64,000 nt of DNA from an uncultured Treponema sp. (GTDB lineage Bacteria; Spirochaetota; Spirochaetia; Treponematales; Treponemataceae), in assembly GCA_934718065.1 (NCBI GenBank), contig CAKUZR010000002.1, forward strand, positions 1 through 64,000. Direction: 5' to 3'. The notes beneath the pieces were generated by a model. That model had not been told where the DNA came from and did not search any database. It was given only the letters and a program-made list of their open reading frames with translations. Made by a program: the position numbers and the translations under genes. Each line of letters begins with the position of its first letter. Position 1 is the first letter of the stretch. Shown piece by piece: positions 16,861-26,706 of this stretch.

Positions 16861-18815
16861 TGAGCAAAGAAAATCCTGTACGAACTCTGAATCCTGAAGT
16901 CGCGCGGAAAATTGCCGCCGGCGAAGTAATCGACCGCCCGAACGCAATCATCCGGGAACTTATGGACAACGCAATTGATTCCGGCGCGGACAATATCATT
17001 GTGGAAATAACCAGCGGCGGAATTGAAAAAATCCGCATTGTCGACAATGGCTGCGGAATGACAGAAGAAGATTTATCCGCCTGCGCAAGACCGCACGCAA
17101 CTAGCAAAATCGCGTCCGAAACAGATTTGCTGAACTTAACGACGCTCGGATTCCGCGGAGAGGCTCTTTCTTCAATCGCGGCTGTCTGCCGGCTTTCAAT
17201 TATTTCCGGCGGATTCAAAATGCGCGCTTCAATCACAGAAGACCACATAATTGAAAAAGCGACTCCGCTCGGCGGAACAATTGTTCAGGCCGAAGGACTT
17301 TTTGAAAATTTTCCAGCCCGGCGGCAATTTTTAAAAAGACCTGCCTCTGAAGGATTGATGTGCAAAAACACTTTTGTGGAAAAATCTCTTCCAAACACAG
17401 AAACCGCATTCAGATTCATCCAGGACGGAGAAATAAAACTTGACTTGCAAAAAGGACAGTCCTTGCAGGAACGGTTCGTAAAGGCGATGGAACTGCACGA
17501 GAACGTTTCGCTTTTTAACATTGTTGAAAATTCTTCCGGCGGAAAAAATCCCGACTGGTCATTCAAAATTGTAATCGGCGAGCCAGGCGTTTACAGAAGC
17601 AACAAAAAAAATATCTGCATTTTTGTAAACGGAAGAAGAATCCAGGAATTTTCGCTTGCGCAGGCAATTGAATACGGAAGCCAGGGATATTTTCCAAACG
17701 GAACATTTCCAGTCGCGGCGGCATTCATCACAATAAATCCTTCGCTCGTTGATTTCAACATTCATCCGGCGAAAAAAGAAGCACGTTTCAAGGACCTTTC
17801 AAGCCTTCACCACGGAATAAGCACATCTGTGAAAAAATTTTTCAGCGAATACACAAACCGCACAATGAAAATTCAGGCTGAAAAAATACAGAAAGCCCCG
17901 GAAACATTTTTGTTCGAGCCTGAAAAACTTGCGGCAAAAGCGCTTGAAAACACGGAAGAAAAAAGCTTCGGAATTTCAGCGGGAACGAGCGGGCTCCGCA
18001 CAAGATTTTTCGGCGGAACCTCGAGCACAGCTTCAATGCTTGCAAAAAAAACTCCGCTGTCGTCCTGGACCGGCTACGCTTCAAAAAACGCGAGCTACGA
18101 AAAAAAATCATTGTTTGAAGAGCCGGCTCAAGAATTCAGCGCAAAACCCGAAGAACAGAATTCTGAAATTTCAGAAAAACAGGCAAAAACAAAAAGAATT
18201 TCGGATTTTATGGACAAGGCGATTTCCGCATATTCAGGGAAACAGCCGACCGCTCAAAACATTCAGAAAAACGATTTTCACTTTATTGGGAGCGCGCTTG
18301 GAACTTTCCTGATTGCAGAAAAAAACAGCACGCTTTACATAATTGACAAGCACGCGGCGCACGAACGGATGATTTTCGACCAGATAATGAAAAATCCAGA
18401 AGCTGTTCAAACGCTTTTAATTCCTTACGTCATCGAAACTTCATCAAAAAAAGACGATGAATATCTTGAAAGCATAAAATCCGAGCTGAAAAAAGTAGGA
18501 TTCACCTGCGAGAACAAGGGAAACGGACGCTGGGAATTTACAACCTTGCACGAACGCTGGAAAGGCACAGAAGAAGAGCTTTACCACGCAATCCTGGATG
18601 TAAAGGCAAGCCCAAGAGACTTAATCTACGCAGTTGCCGCCAGCACAGCCTGCAAATCCGCGGTAAAAGACGGAACAATTCTTGAGGACGCTGCCGCTGA
18701 AAAAATCGCGCGGGCGGCTCTTGAACTGGAAGATCCGCATTGTCCGCACGGCCGCCCCTGCTTCACAACAATAACAAGGGAAAATCTGTTCCGCCTGGTC
18801 CGCAGAACAGAATAA
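16860..18815 (+). CDS. mutL: DNA mismatch repair protein MutL
   Basis: The mismatch repair matchmaker, a GHKL ATPase that links MutS to downstream nicking or excision. The 651-residue protein has the N-terminal motifs IAAGEVIDRPNAIIRELMDN (ATP lid), DNGCGMTEEDL, ATSKI and TLGFRGEALSSIAAV, a Ser/Lys-rich linker (about 330-460), and a C-terminal dimerisation domain with ACKSAVKDG and CPHGRP. The endonuclease motif DQHA(X)2E(X)4E reads DKHAAHERMIFD, which differs at two positions, so nicking activity is uncertain. It sits in one operon with ExoVII, which can supply exonuclease for the same pathway. It ends 10 bases before a convergent TPR gene. Confidence 0.94.
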   Translation: MSKENPVRTLNPEVARKIAAGEVIDRPNAIIRELMDNAIDSGADNIIVEITSGGIEKIRIVDNGCGMTEEDLSACARPHATSKIASETDLLNLTTLGFRGEALSSIAAVCRLSIISGGFKMRASITEDHIIEKATPLGGTIVQAEGLFENFPARRQFLKRPASEGLMCKNTFVEKSLPNTETAFRFIQDGEIKLDLQKGQSLQERFVKAMELHENVSLFNIVENSSGGKNPDWSFKIVIGEPGVYRSNKKNICIFVNGRRIQEFSLAQAIEYGSQGYFPNGTFPVAAAFITINPSLVDFNIHPAKKEARFKDLSSLHHGISTSVKKFFSEYTNRTMKIQAEKIQKAPETFLFEPEKLAAKALENTEEKSFGISAGTSGLRTRFFGGTSSTASMLAKKTPLSSWTGYASKNASYEKKSLFEEPAQEFSAKPEEQNSEISEKQAKTKRISDFMDKAISAYSGKQPTAQNIQKNDFHFIGSALGTFLIAEKNSTLYIIDKHAAHERMIFDQIMKNPEAVQTLLIPYVIETSSKKDDEYLESIKSELKKVGFTCENKGNGRWEFTTLHERWKGTEEELYHAILDVKASPRDLIYAVAASTACKSAVKDGTILEDAAAEKIARAALELEDPHCPHGRPCFTTITRENLFRLVRRTE

Positions 18816-18825
18816 TTTCCAGGCG

Positions 18826-20916
18826 CTAGCCGGCGTTAATTGAAGCAAGAAGGGAATCGACTTCGCTTTTGCGGAATGAAGGATTTTTTATCTGCACAAC
18901 TGTAAGATATTTTTCCGCGCTCTGGTTGTCGCCCAAAGCCATGCAGACTTTCGCAAGCTCAATGTACGCATCCCAGTTGCCGGAATCCTGCTGCAGAACC
19001 TGAACGTAAGTTGTCTTCGCATTGTCAAACTGCTTTGAGGAAGCAAACGCCTGCCCCAGATTGAACCGGACTTCATTGTTCTTAGGCTGAATTTTTAGCG
19101 CGTTCTGAAAATATTTCACGGCGTTCTCATAATCTTCAATTTCAAGATATGCGCTTCCCAGGTTGTTGTTCACTTCAAAATTGTTTTTGTCCTGCGCATA
19201 AGCCTTGGCAAAAAGCTGGAGCGCGGTCTCCGTGTCCGGCGGATTCATATTCATGTACATTACGCCAAGATTAATCTGGGTTTTCAAATGGTTCGGGTTC
19301 GCCTGAAGAACTTCCGAATATTTCTGGATTGCCTCGTCTGTGTTCCCGGATTTTTCGCTCATAAGCGCATAATTGTAGATTACGTTCGCGCGGCTCGAAA
19401 GATTTTTTATCTGTCCGCATGAATCGTAAGCCTTGCGTGCATAAGAAAGCGCATCCGCAACTTTGTCTTCCTCAAAAAGAACTGTTGAAAGATTGTAGCA
19501 CGTCATGGAATCTTCTGTTCCAGCCGGAAGCATCGCCAGAGACTGCCTGAACGTGCTTTCCGCCTCTGAATATTTTTTCGCCTGGTAGTAGACTGAGCCA
19601 AGCTCGTTCAGCGCGGCGCGGTTTGTGCTGTTTATTCTTACAACATTCTGATATGCGGTGATTGCGCCCGCGTAATCTTTCTGCGCAGAAAGAATTCTTC
19701 CTTCCTCCAGATATGAACGCTCGTGCCGCGGATCAATATCATGCGCCCTCCGGAATTCCGCCAGCGCCGATTTCGTGTCGTTCAGCCTGTTGTCCGTAAG
19801 CCCAAGATTATATCTTGCCGGAGCAAAATTTCCGTTCAGCTGGCAGGCAGTCGCAAAAGAATATTTCGCCTCGGTGAATTTCTTCATCATATACTGGACG
19901 CGTCCAAGATTGTAGTAATAAAGATAATTTTTTGAAGTGTCATTCGCAGCGGCTTTTGAAAGATGGTCAAGCGCGCTCTGGTAGTTTTTCTTGTCAAATG
20001 CGTCCATTCCCAGAATGTACTGGCTTCCGGCGTTTTTCGGGTCAAGAGCAACCGCCTTTGAAGCGTATTCAACGGCCGCATCCTGAAGTTTTTTCTTTTC
20101 ATCCGGATTTGAAGCGTTCAGCGAAGCATCGTAAAGCGCGCCTGCCATCTCGGAGTCTTTTCCGGCGGAAAACGCTGGTTCACCTTCCGAAACAGGAAGA
20201 GATTTCTGGGCGTTCGCAAAATCCGCAAGTGCGGCGTCAATATTTCCGCTGTTCAGCGCGGATTTTCCCTGCTGGATAAAATCATTCACCGCCGCGATTT
20301 CTGCCTTGAGCCGGGCATTTTTTCTGGCAAGCTCGGCCTCTTTTTCCTTGCGGGCAGCCTCCTCTTTTTTGCGCTGCTCCTCCGCGGCTTTCGCAATTGC
20401 TTTCTGCTCCTCCTGCTGGGCTTTAAGCTGCTCCTGGCGTTCTTTTTCAAGAGCCGCGTTTTCCTGCTGCTTGCGCATAAGCTCAGCCATTTCCTTCTGC
20501 TGGCGTGCATTTTCAGCATTTGTGCGCGCAAGCTCGGATTTCATTGAGTCAAGAGAAGACTGAAGTCCGTCGGTATCGATATTCACATTCACGCTCTGGC
20601 TTGAACCGCCTTCATTCGGGTTTTCGCCTTTCGCAGCGATTATTTTTTTCATCAGCTCCTGGATTTCCTTGTCATCCGGATTTTTCAGGAAAAGCTCCTG
20701 CAATGTATCCAGGGCACGGTCAAACTCGCCGTTGTCGTAGTAGAAATTCGCAAGTGAAACCTGCTTGTTTCTTGCCGCCGAAGAGCCGCCGCATCCGCGG
20801 ACAAAAAGCAGAACCACTGCGGCAAGAACAACCGCCGCACCGCAGCAAATCATTATCTTCTGCTTTTTAGAAAGCCCGGTTTTTTTTCCAAAATTTTTTC
20901 CGTCAAAATTATACAT
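18826..20916 (-). CDS. Membrane-anchored TPR protein with coiled coil
   Basis: A 696-residue protein with one N-terminal membrane segment (about 19-40, MICCGAAVVLAAVVLLFVRG), so most of it lies outside the cytoplasm. An early TPR pair (50-90) is followed by a Glu/Lys/Ala-rich coiled coil (about 130-220, AAEEQRKKEEAARKEKEAEL) and at least ten TPR units to the end. TPR arrays scaffold protein complexes. I chose ATG 20916 (YNFDGKNFG), which has the ribosome binding site AAGGTGG, over ATG 20934. It lies beside a second TPR/coiled-coil gene, so both may serve the same envelope complex. The partner is unknown. Confidence 0.78.
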   Translation of the reverse strand: MYNFDGKNFGKKTGLSKKQKIMICCGAAVVLAAVVLLFVRGCGGSSAARNKQVSLANFYYDNGEFDRALDTLQELFLKNPDDKEIQELMKKIIAAKGENPNEGGSSQSVNVNIDTDGLQSSLDSMKSELARTNAENARQQKEMAELMRKQQENAALEKERQEQLKAQQEEQKAIAKAAEEQRKKEEAARKEKEAELARKNARLKAEIAAVNDFIQQGKSALNSGNIDAALADFANAQKSLPVSEGEPAFSAGKDSEMAGALYDASLNASNPDEKKKLQDAAVEYASKAVALDPKNAGSQYILGMDAFDKKNYQSALDHLSKAAANDTSKNYLYYYNLGRVQYMMKKFTEAKYSFATACQLNGNFAPARYNLGLTDNRLNDTKSALAEFRRAHDIDPRHERSYLEEGRILSAQKDYAGAITAYQNVVRINSTNRAALNELGSVYYQAKKYSEAESTFRQSLAMLPAGTEDSMTCYNLSTVLFEEDKVADALSYARKAYDSCGQIKNLSSRANVIYNYALMSEKSGNTDEAIQKYSEVLQANPNHLKTQINLGVMYMNMNPPDTETALQLFAKAYAQDKNNFEVNNNLGSAYLEIEDYENAVKYFQNALKIQPKNNEVRFNLGQAFASSKQFDNAKTTYVQVLQQDSGNWDAYIELAKVCMALGDNQSAEKYLTVVQIKNPSFRKSEVDSLLASINAG

Positions 20917-20949
20917 TTTCCCACCTTTCAGCATACGCGCGGAATCAAG

Positions 20950-21726
20950 CTACTCAAGCTCGCTTTCGTAATCGTAGTCAAGAACGTCTTCCGCGCCTGC
21001 TGTCATATTTGTTGTGTCAGTCTGCTGAAGAGAATTCGCCACATCCTCAAGCAGTTTCCTTCTTCTTTCTTCTTCGGCAGCCCTGCGCTCGGCCTCAAGA
21101 GCTTCCTGCTCCGCTTTCTGGCGCGCCATTTCTTCCTGGAGCCGCTTGTTTTCCTCTTCAAGACGCTTCTGCTCTTCCGCAAGCCGCGCCGCCTCCTGCT
21201 CCTCGCGCTGAATTTCCTGCTCAAGATAACCAATCAGCCGCTGAATTTCCGGAGTCTGAGGGTCATCCGGCTGCTCCTGCACAAAACGCTTGTAGTCAAC
21301 AAGACAGTCGGAATATTTTTTCTGCATGAGCCGGGAATTCGCCCTGTTCAAAAGAGCGTTGTAAAAATCCGGGGAAGCCGCCAGCGCAAGCGAAAAGCAG
21401 CTTTCCGCCTTGGAATAATTTCCCGCCGAATACGCGACATTTCCTTCATTAAATAGAAGAAGCTTTCTGTTTGAAACTCCGGATTTCATTCCGCGCTCAA
21501 ACGCGTCCAGAGCCTTTTCATACTGGCCAAGCTGAAAATACGAAAGCCCAAGAAAGTTGTAAGTGTCCGAAGAAATATTTCCGTCTGAAATGTCTTTCTC
21601 AAGAAGCGGAACCGCCTGGCCGGGATTGTTCGTCTTGAAAAGCTTCTCTCCTTCAGATTCCGGAAAGGCACAGAACGAAACTAAAAGAAATAAAATTTTA
21701 AAAACAAGCCTTTTTTTTCTCATCAC
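20950..21726 (-). CDS. Exported TPR/coiled-coil protein
   Basis: A 258-residue protein with a signal peptide (about 1-22, MRKKRLVFKILFLLVSFCAF), three or four TPR units (about 30-150), and an extended Glu/Arg/Ala coiled coil (about 165-230). The acidic end is DVLDYDYESELE. The architecture matches the downstream TPR gene, 33 bases away, and both probably belong to one operon. It resembles Bat-operon TPR proteins of other spirochaetes in general shape, but I cannot confirm that. No catalytic motif is seen. Confidence 0.75.
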   Translation of the reverse strand: MMRKKRLVFKILFLLVSFCAFPESEGEKLFKTNNPGQAVPLLEKDISDGNISSDTYNFLGLSYFQLGQYEKALDAFERGMKSGVSNRKLLLFNEGNVAYSAGNYSKAESCFSLALAASPDFYNALLNRANSRLMQKKYSDCLVDYKRFVQEQPDDPQTPEIQRLIGYLEQEIQREEQEAARLAEEQKRLEEENKRLQEEMARQKAEQEALEAERRAAEEERRRKLLEDVANSLQQTDTTNMTAGAEDVLDYDYESELE

Positions 21727-21882
21727 TGATATTTTAACACATACAAAAAGAAAAAGTAACTGCTAAAAAAATCCTGCGCCATAATTTTTTCATTTGTTAT
21801 TCCGCATTTTTTCGGCTGTTGTCTGTTCAACATTCATTTTTTTCTTTACAATAGCTTTATAATTCAATTGGAGCTTTAAAAC

Positions 21883-23250
21883 ATGATTATTGCCTTTTCA
21901 GTTGCGATTCTGATTATTATCATCGCTCTGGCTGCGCTAGTAATAAGGCTTGTCGCAATGCCAAAAAAACTTGAGACTGTGAAGAAACTCCTTAAGCAGG
22001 GGAAAAACCAGGCGGCGGCGAAGCTTGCAAAGCAGATTGTCGCAAAAGATCCGCAGAACTACGCGGTTCATTACTATCTTGGAAAAGCCTATCTTGCGGA
22101 CAACCGGGGCGAACTTGCGCTCATTGAATTCAAAACGGTGAATGAGCACGCGCTTTTCGACTCCTCTCTTCCGGAAATTCCGTTCAGAAAAGAATTCGCA
22201 TCTCTTCTTGTAAAATACAACCAGACTGAAGCCGCGCTGAAAGAATATCTTCTGCTCACGAAGCTTGATCCGGCCTGCTCCGACAACTACTTCAACGCGG
22301 CAAAACTTTATGAAAAGACAAACAGGAAGGATCTTGCCCTTTCAATTTATAAAAAATGCATCACGCTGAACCCGAAGAACGCGAAGGCGCACGCATCGCT
22401 CGGATACATTCTTTTTCAGGCGAAGCAAATCAACGACGCAAAACGCGAGCTTGACCTTGCAATCCATTTAAATCCGGAAGAATATTCCTGCTATTATTAT
22501 CTTGGAAAAATCCTGAAGGACGCGAAGGATTTCGGAGGAGCGGTAAAAGCGTTCGACAAAGCCCAGCGCGACAGCGAATTCAAGCAGAAAGCGCTTATTG
22601 AACGCAGCACCTGCTACATGATGGCGAACCGTCTTGACAACGCGCAGATTGACCTTCAGCGCGCAATTGAGCTGGACAAGGACGGAACAAAAAACGACAC
22701 GCTCTACGCAAGGTATTTTCTGGCTGCGTGCTACGAGAAAACCCGCAAGATTGACAAGGCTATCGAGCAGTGGGAAGCCATTTCAAAGCTCAACCGTTCA
22801 TTCCGGGATGTAGGCGCGAAACTTTCCGAATACAAGGCTCTTGAAGCCAACGACAACCTGAAAGACTATCTTACCAGCTCCGACGCGGAATTTATTGAAA
22901 TCTGCAAGAACATGACAAAAAAAGCTCTTGGATTCAACGCTGTCCAGGCGGACTCGAAAAAATTCGGAGTCCAGATTATTGCAACGGAAGGAAAGAACAG
23001 CGACTGGATGAATGTAAGGAAACAGTCGTTCCTGCTGCGCTTCTACCGCGATGTGGACCCGCTCGAGGACGCTCCGGTAAGAGATATTCTTGAAACCGCA
23101 AAATCCTCCAACTGCACAAAGTCGTATATTTTCGCAAGCTCGGGATTCACGCGCACGGCAGTTTCTTTCGCGGAAAACAGGCCGGTAGAGCTTGCCGGCA
23201 AGGAAAAGCTCCAGCAGCTTCTTGAAATCGCAGCCCGCCCGGAAAAATAA
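21883..23250 (+). CDS. Membrane-anchored TPR protein
   Basis: A 455-residue protein with a membrane segment at the N-terminus (about 3-26, AFSVAILIIIIALAALVIRL), then about eight TPR units (40-330, for example NYAVHYYLGKAYLADNRGE and AKAHASLGYILFQAKQIN), and a C-terminal domain of about 110 residues (FGVQIIATEGKNSDWMN onward) that I do not recognise. The GGAG ribosome binding site precedes the ATG. It starts an operon with the phosphoesterase and the DGNHR protein (spacings of 1 base and a 1-base overlap). The role is probably scaffolding at the membrane. Confidence 0.75.
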   Translation: MIIAFSVAILIIIIALAALVIRLVAMPKKLETVKKLLKQGKNQAAAKLAKQIVAKDPQNYAVHYYLGKAYLADNRGELALIEFKTVNEHALFDSSLPEIPFRKEFASLLVKYNQTEAALKEYLLLTKLDPACSDNYFNAAKLYEKTNRKDLALSIYKKCITLNPKNAKAHASLGYILFQAKQINDAKRELDLAIHLNPEEYSCYYYLGKILKDAKDFGGAVKAFDKAQRDSEFKQKALIERSTCYMMANRLDNAQIDLQRAIELDKDGTKNDTLYARYFLAACYEKTRKIDKAIEQWEAISKLNRSFRDVGAKLSEYKALEANDNLKDYLTSSDAEFIEICKNMTKKALGFNAVQADSKKFGVQIIATEGKNSDWMNVRKQSFLLRFYRDVDPLEDAPVRDILETAKSSNCTKSYIFASSGFTRTAVSFAENRPVELAGKEKLQQLLEIAARPEK

Positions 23251-23251
23251 T

Positions 23252-24010
23252 ATGAAAATTCTCTGCGTTTCCGACCAGATTGATCCGCTGATTTACAACC
23301 AGAATGCTCACAAGAATTTCCCCGACGTGGACTTGATTCTATGCGCCGGAGACCTTCCGATGGACTATGTTGATTTCATTGTGACAGTATTCAACAAGCC
23401 GACATATTTTGTATTCGGAAACCACGATTTAAAGGAATTCAAATATTACCACGGAACAATGACAGCTCCGCCGCGGCCGACAACAAGCGCGCAAACAACC
23501 GCCTCAATCGAAGTTCATTTTGAATCTTTAAAGGAAGACCACCACCACGGAGCAAATTACGCCGGATTCAGAAATATCCGGATGAAAAATTTCAAGGTGA
23601 AAAACAGAAAAGGAAGGGAGACTCCCCTGCTTCTGACAGGAATTTCAGGCTCAATCCGCTACAACGACGGGCTGTGCCAGTACACAGACCTTGAGATGGC
23701 TTTTCATCTTCTGGGGCTTGCGCCGCGGCTTCTGCTGAACAAAATTCTGTACGGACGCTTCACGGATATTTTTCTTACCCACGCGACTCCGTACCAGGTT
23801 CACGACCACGACGATCCATGCCACCGAGGGTTCAAGTCCTTCAATTTATTTTTAAAAATATTCAAGCCGGAATATATGGTTCATGGCCATATACATCTTT
23901 ATGACAACAGGGAGGAACGCGTTTCAAAATACGAGTCCACAACCGTTATAAACGCATTCGCCCATTACATTCTTGAATTCAACACTGACAAAAACGGAGA
24001 ACAAAAATAA
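23252..24010 (+). CDS. Calcineurin-like metallophosphoesterase
   Basis: A 252-residue phosphoesterase of the calcineurin family. The metal-binding motifs are seen in order: VSDQIDP (the usual D-x-H is altered to D-x-I), GDLPMDYV (GD), GNHDLKEF (GNHD), and the late HGHIHLYDN (GHxH). A His-rich insert KEDHHHGANYAG precedes the sheet. The start ATG 23252 follows the TPR stop by one base. The DxH motif reads DQI, so the metal site may differ. It is grouped with a TPR anchor and a DGNHR protein, so the substrate might be a nucleotide or a phosphoprotein; it cannot be told from sequence. Confidence 0.8.
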   Translation: MKILCVSDQIDPLIYNQNAHKNFPDVDLILCAGDLPMDYVDFIVTVFNKPTYFVFGNHDLKEFKYYHGTMTAPPRPTTSAQTTASIEVHFESLKEDHHHGANYAGFRNIRMKNFKVKNRKGRETPLLLTGISGSIRYNDGLCQYTDLEMAFHLLGLAPRLLLNKILYGRFTDIFLTHATPYQVHDHDDPCHRGFKSFNLFLKIFKPEYMVHGHIHLYDNREERVSKYESTTVINAFAHYILEFNTDKNGEQK

Positions 24011-24939
24011 TGTTGCCAGAAGCAGAAAGCGATTTTGCCAGGGCAAGAAACAAAGCCCTTTTCAATGAAATCCAGCATCTTCTTTCACCGGAAGAAGCCG
24101 CGATGATTTCTTTCGGAGAAGTCAGAAAAGTAATAAAACCTCAGTCGGAAACCTACATCGGGATGAAAGTAATTCCTATAGATAAAATAGTAGGAAGCGA
24201 AGGACGCTACAAGGATTTCGACAACCAGTTCTTCCCGAAACGCTCGATTATCAGGGAACGCTGGGAGCACGTGGACGAGGCTGTTATAAAAGACATTGTC
24301 CTTCCGCCGATAAAAGTCTACGAGCTTGGCGGACTGTACTTTGTGCGCGACGGAAACCACCGCGTGTCCGTTGCAAAAGCCAAGGGCGTTGAATTCATCG
24401 ACGCGGAAGTAGTTTCCCTTCAGACTGAAATAAAGCTTTCGCCCGCAAGAACCCTGGACGGAATGATGAAGCAGATTATCGCCTACGAAAAGCGCAATTT
24501 CTACTTCGAGACAAGTTTCGGCGACATAACGGACTACTGGGTTCTGGATTTTTCAACCGCGGGCCAGTACGATGTGATTTACAACCATATTCTTACGCAC
24601 AAATACTTCATCAACCAGAAGCAGACTGAAGAAATTCCAATGGAGGACGCAATTCTTTCCTGGTTCAACAACGTCTATCTTCCAGTTGTAACGACAATCG
24701 AAAAATACAAAATAATGAAGTATTTTAAAAAGAACACAATAAGCGACCTTTACGTCTGGATAATCAGATTCTACGACGAGCTGAAGAAAAAATTCGGGAA
24801 CGAGCTTCCGCTGGACCAGATTGTCCACGACATAAAAAAGGAAAAGAAATTTTCAATTCTTTCAAGAATAAAGAATTTCGTAAAAAGATATATCTTAAAG
24901 AAAGAAATAAGTAATTTTTCGCACAAAATCGGCAGATAA
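24010..24939 (+). CDS. ParB/sulfiredoxin-fold-like protein with DGNHR motif
   Basis: A 309-residue cytoplasmic protein that overlaps the phosphoesterase stop by one base (TAATG). Near residue 115 it has GGLYFVRDGNHRVSVAKAKG, the nucleotide-binding signature of the ParB N-terminal/sulfiredoxin fold, preceded by the matching IPIDKIVGSEGRYKDFD. ParB-type folds bind CTP or other NTPs. No helix-turn-helix is obvious, so a chromosome-partition ParB is not supported. The C-terminal half is helical and basic (FVKRYILKKEISNF). The operon with a phosphoesterase suggests a nucleotide-linked function. Unknown role. Confidence 0.65.
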   Translation: MLPEAESDFARARNKALFNEIQHLLSPEEAAMISFGEVRKVIKPQSETYIGMKVIPIDKIVGSEGRYKDFDNQFFPKRSIIRERWEHVDEAVIKDIVLPPIKVYELGGLYFVRDGNHRVSVAKAKGVEFIDAEVVSLQTEIKLSPARTLDGMMKQIIAYEKRNFYFETSFGDITDYWVLDFSTAGQYDVIYNHILTHKYFINQKQTEEIPMEDAILSWFNNVYLPVVTTIEKYKIMKYFKKNTISDLYVWIIRFYDELKKKFGNELPLDQIVHDIKKEKKFSILSRIKNFVKRYILKKEISNFSHKIGR

Positions 24940-24955
24940 TAATAATAAAAAAAAA

Positions 24956-24984
24956 TTGACGGCTGAATATTTCAATGTTAATAT
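24956..24984 (+). promoter_or_regulatory. Sigma70-type promoter for the RsbU operon
   Basis: TTGACG (24956-24961) and TAATAT (24979-24984) with a 17-base spacer, 36 bases before the TTG start. Confidence 0.72.
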
Positions 24985-25019
24985 AATCTAAAGTCATCAA
25001 TGTAAACAGGAGCTAAATA

Positions 25020-26696
25020 TTGTTGGACTCAATTGATTCATTTGTAAATCTTCCGCTTCTTATCGCAGCAGGCGCAGGACTTGTGCTTTTTATTCTGCTT
25101 TTGATTGCAAAAATAAGAAACGCGGCGAAAATCAGTTTCATATTTTTCCCATGTATCGGTGTGCTTATTGCAGGACTGCTTTACACATATTTTGACCACA
25201 AGCTTTTTTACATCTCGCTTGTGACAATAGTCCTTGAATTCCTGCTGATTGCCTACGCTTTCGTGCTTGCGGTTTCAGATCCTGTGAAACGTGCGGAAAA
25301 AAAGGCAAAAAAAGAAAAGGAGTCGGAAGAAAACTCTGCTTCGGATGAAATAACAAAAGAAGCGCTCGACGCCCTGGAAAACAAGTATAAATCCATAATT
25401 GAAGATGACAAGGAGCTTACGGTAAAAGCATCCAGCTATTTCAACGAGGAAAATTCGCTTTCCCAGTTCCTGGAATTTTTCAACAAGCTTGTCGTGCAGA
25501 AAACAGGCGCGGATGGAGGAACAGTTCTCGTCCTTGACGAATTTGACAATATTCTTGCGGTAAAAGCTGTTACAGGCGTTTTTCCGCCACCATACAAAAT
25601 TCCGGACGACATTCCGCACAAGCAGCTCCGGGTTGAAACAAATTTCAAATATTCCCAGTATTCTCTGGAAGGAAATGTATTCGGCGACTTCTTCACAAAG
25701 GGCGTCGCTGAAAACATCACAAATTCCGCGAAAGACAAGCGCATTTTCCAGAACGGACCGGAGGAATTCCTTCGCGTAGGTCCGTATATGTTCATTCCTG
25801 TAAAGCAGATGGGAGAATCTGTTGCTCTTGTTGTTCTTGCCAGAAAACCTGACAGCGAGCCTTTCAGCAAAAAGGAATTTGAAACTGCCTGCAACCTTTG
25901 CGACGGTCTTGCAACCGCTCTTATTCCATTGAACAGCTTCCTTGCATACTCAGAGCATACAGAGCTTACAAAAGAAGGCGACATCGCGACAAAATTCCAG
26001 AAAACGCTTGTTCCGGAAAAACTTCCTGTAATCAGCAAGCTTTCAATTGGAAAATATTCCATTACAAACGAAAATGTCTGCGGCGACTACTACGACATAA
26101 TTCCTTCAAGAAAGGACCGGATTTCATTTGTAATGGCGGACGTAGCCGGCAAAGGAATGAATTCCCTTACAATCATGATTATGATAAGGGCAATGATCCG
26201 CCTTGTTGCGAACACAAACCAGAGTTCCGCGACGCTTCTTGAATGGGTGAACAAAACCATCTGCTCAGAGAAAAACAGCATGGATCACTTTGCAAGCGTT
26301 GCATTGATAAACTACAACAGCATTGACAACACTGCGCAGATTGCAACATCAGGAATCAATCCAGTGCTTCTGTACAAGGCGAGCGACAAGTCAATAAGCA
26401 AAATTTCAACAGACTGCGAGCCTATCGGCGTTGAAAAAACAACTGAATATAAAAACATCGACCTGAATCTTGACGCAGGAGATATTCTTGTAACTTGCAC
26501 AGACGGATTACTTGAATGTCTTGATGAAAGAGGTGTACAATACTCTATTGACAATTTACAAAAGGTTATTCAAGCCAACTGCAATTTGAATGGGAAAGAT
26601 ATTGCAGCGAAGGTTAAAGATAATATCAAAAAATTCTGTGGCAATACACAGCAATACGATGACCAGAGCCTTCTGATCATAAAAATACAGGGATAA
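25020..26696 (+). CDS. RsbU-like PP2C phosphatase with GAF-like sensor
   Basis: A 558-residue serine phosphatase that in partner-switching systems dephosphorylates a STAS protein. Two or three membrane helices (about 13-90), a short coiled coil, a GAF-like sensor (about 135-300) and a SpoIIE-type PP2C domain (about 335-555) follow each other. The PP2C motifs are GDYYDIIPSRKDRISFVMADVAGKG and later DILVTCTDGLLE (cores only). The start is TTG at 25020, six bases after AGGAG; the adjacent TTG at 25023 is possible too. It is followed by its likely substrate (STAS) and an anti-sigma kinase. The sensed signal is unknown. Confidence 0.88.
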   Translation: MLDSIDSFVNLPLLIAAGAGLVLFILLLIAKIRNAAKISFIFFPCIGVLIAGLLYTYFDHKLFYISLVTIVLEFLLIAYAFVLAVSDPVKRAEKKAKKEKESEENSASDEITKEALDALENKYKSIIEDDKELTVKASSYFNEENSLSQFLEFFNKLVVQKTGADGGTVLVLDEFDNILAVKAVTGVFPPPYKIPDDIPHKQLRVETNFKYSQYSLEGNVFGDFFTKGVAENITNSAKDKRIFQNGPEEFLRVGPYMFIPVKQMGESVALVVLARKPDSEPFSKKEFETACNLCDGLATALIPLNSFLAYSEHTELTKEGDIATKFQKTLVPEKLPVISKLSIGKYSITNENVCGDYYDIIPSRKDRISFVMADVAGKGMNSLTIMIMIRAMIRLVANTNQSSATLLEWVNKTICSEKNSMDHFASVALINYNSIDNTAQIATSGINPVLLYKASDKSISKISTDCEPIGVEKTTEYKNIDLNLDAGDILVTCTDGLLECLDERGVQYSIDNLQKVIQANCNLNGKDIAAKVKDNIKKFCGNTQQYDDQSLLIIKIQG

Positions 26697-26706
26697 GGAG
26701 TACCTT

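Noticed and set aside
24010..24939. Chromosome-partition ParB
   Set aside because: Only the nucleotide-binding DGNHR motif is shared; no helix-turn-helix or parS-type context is seen.
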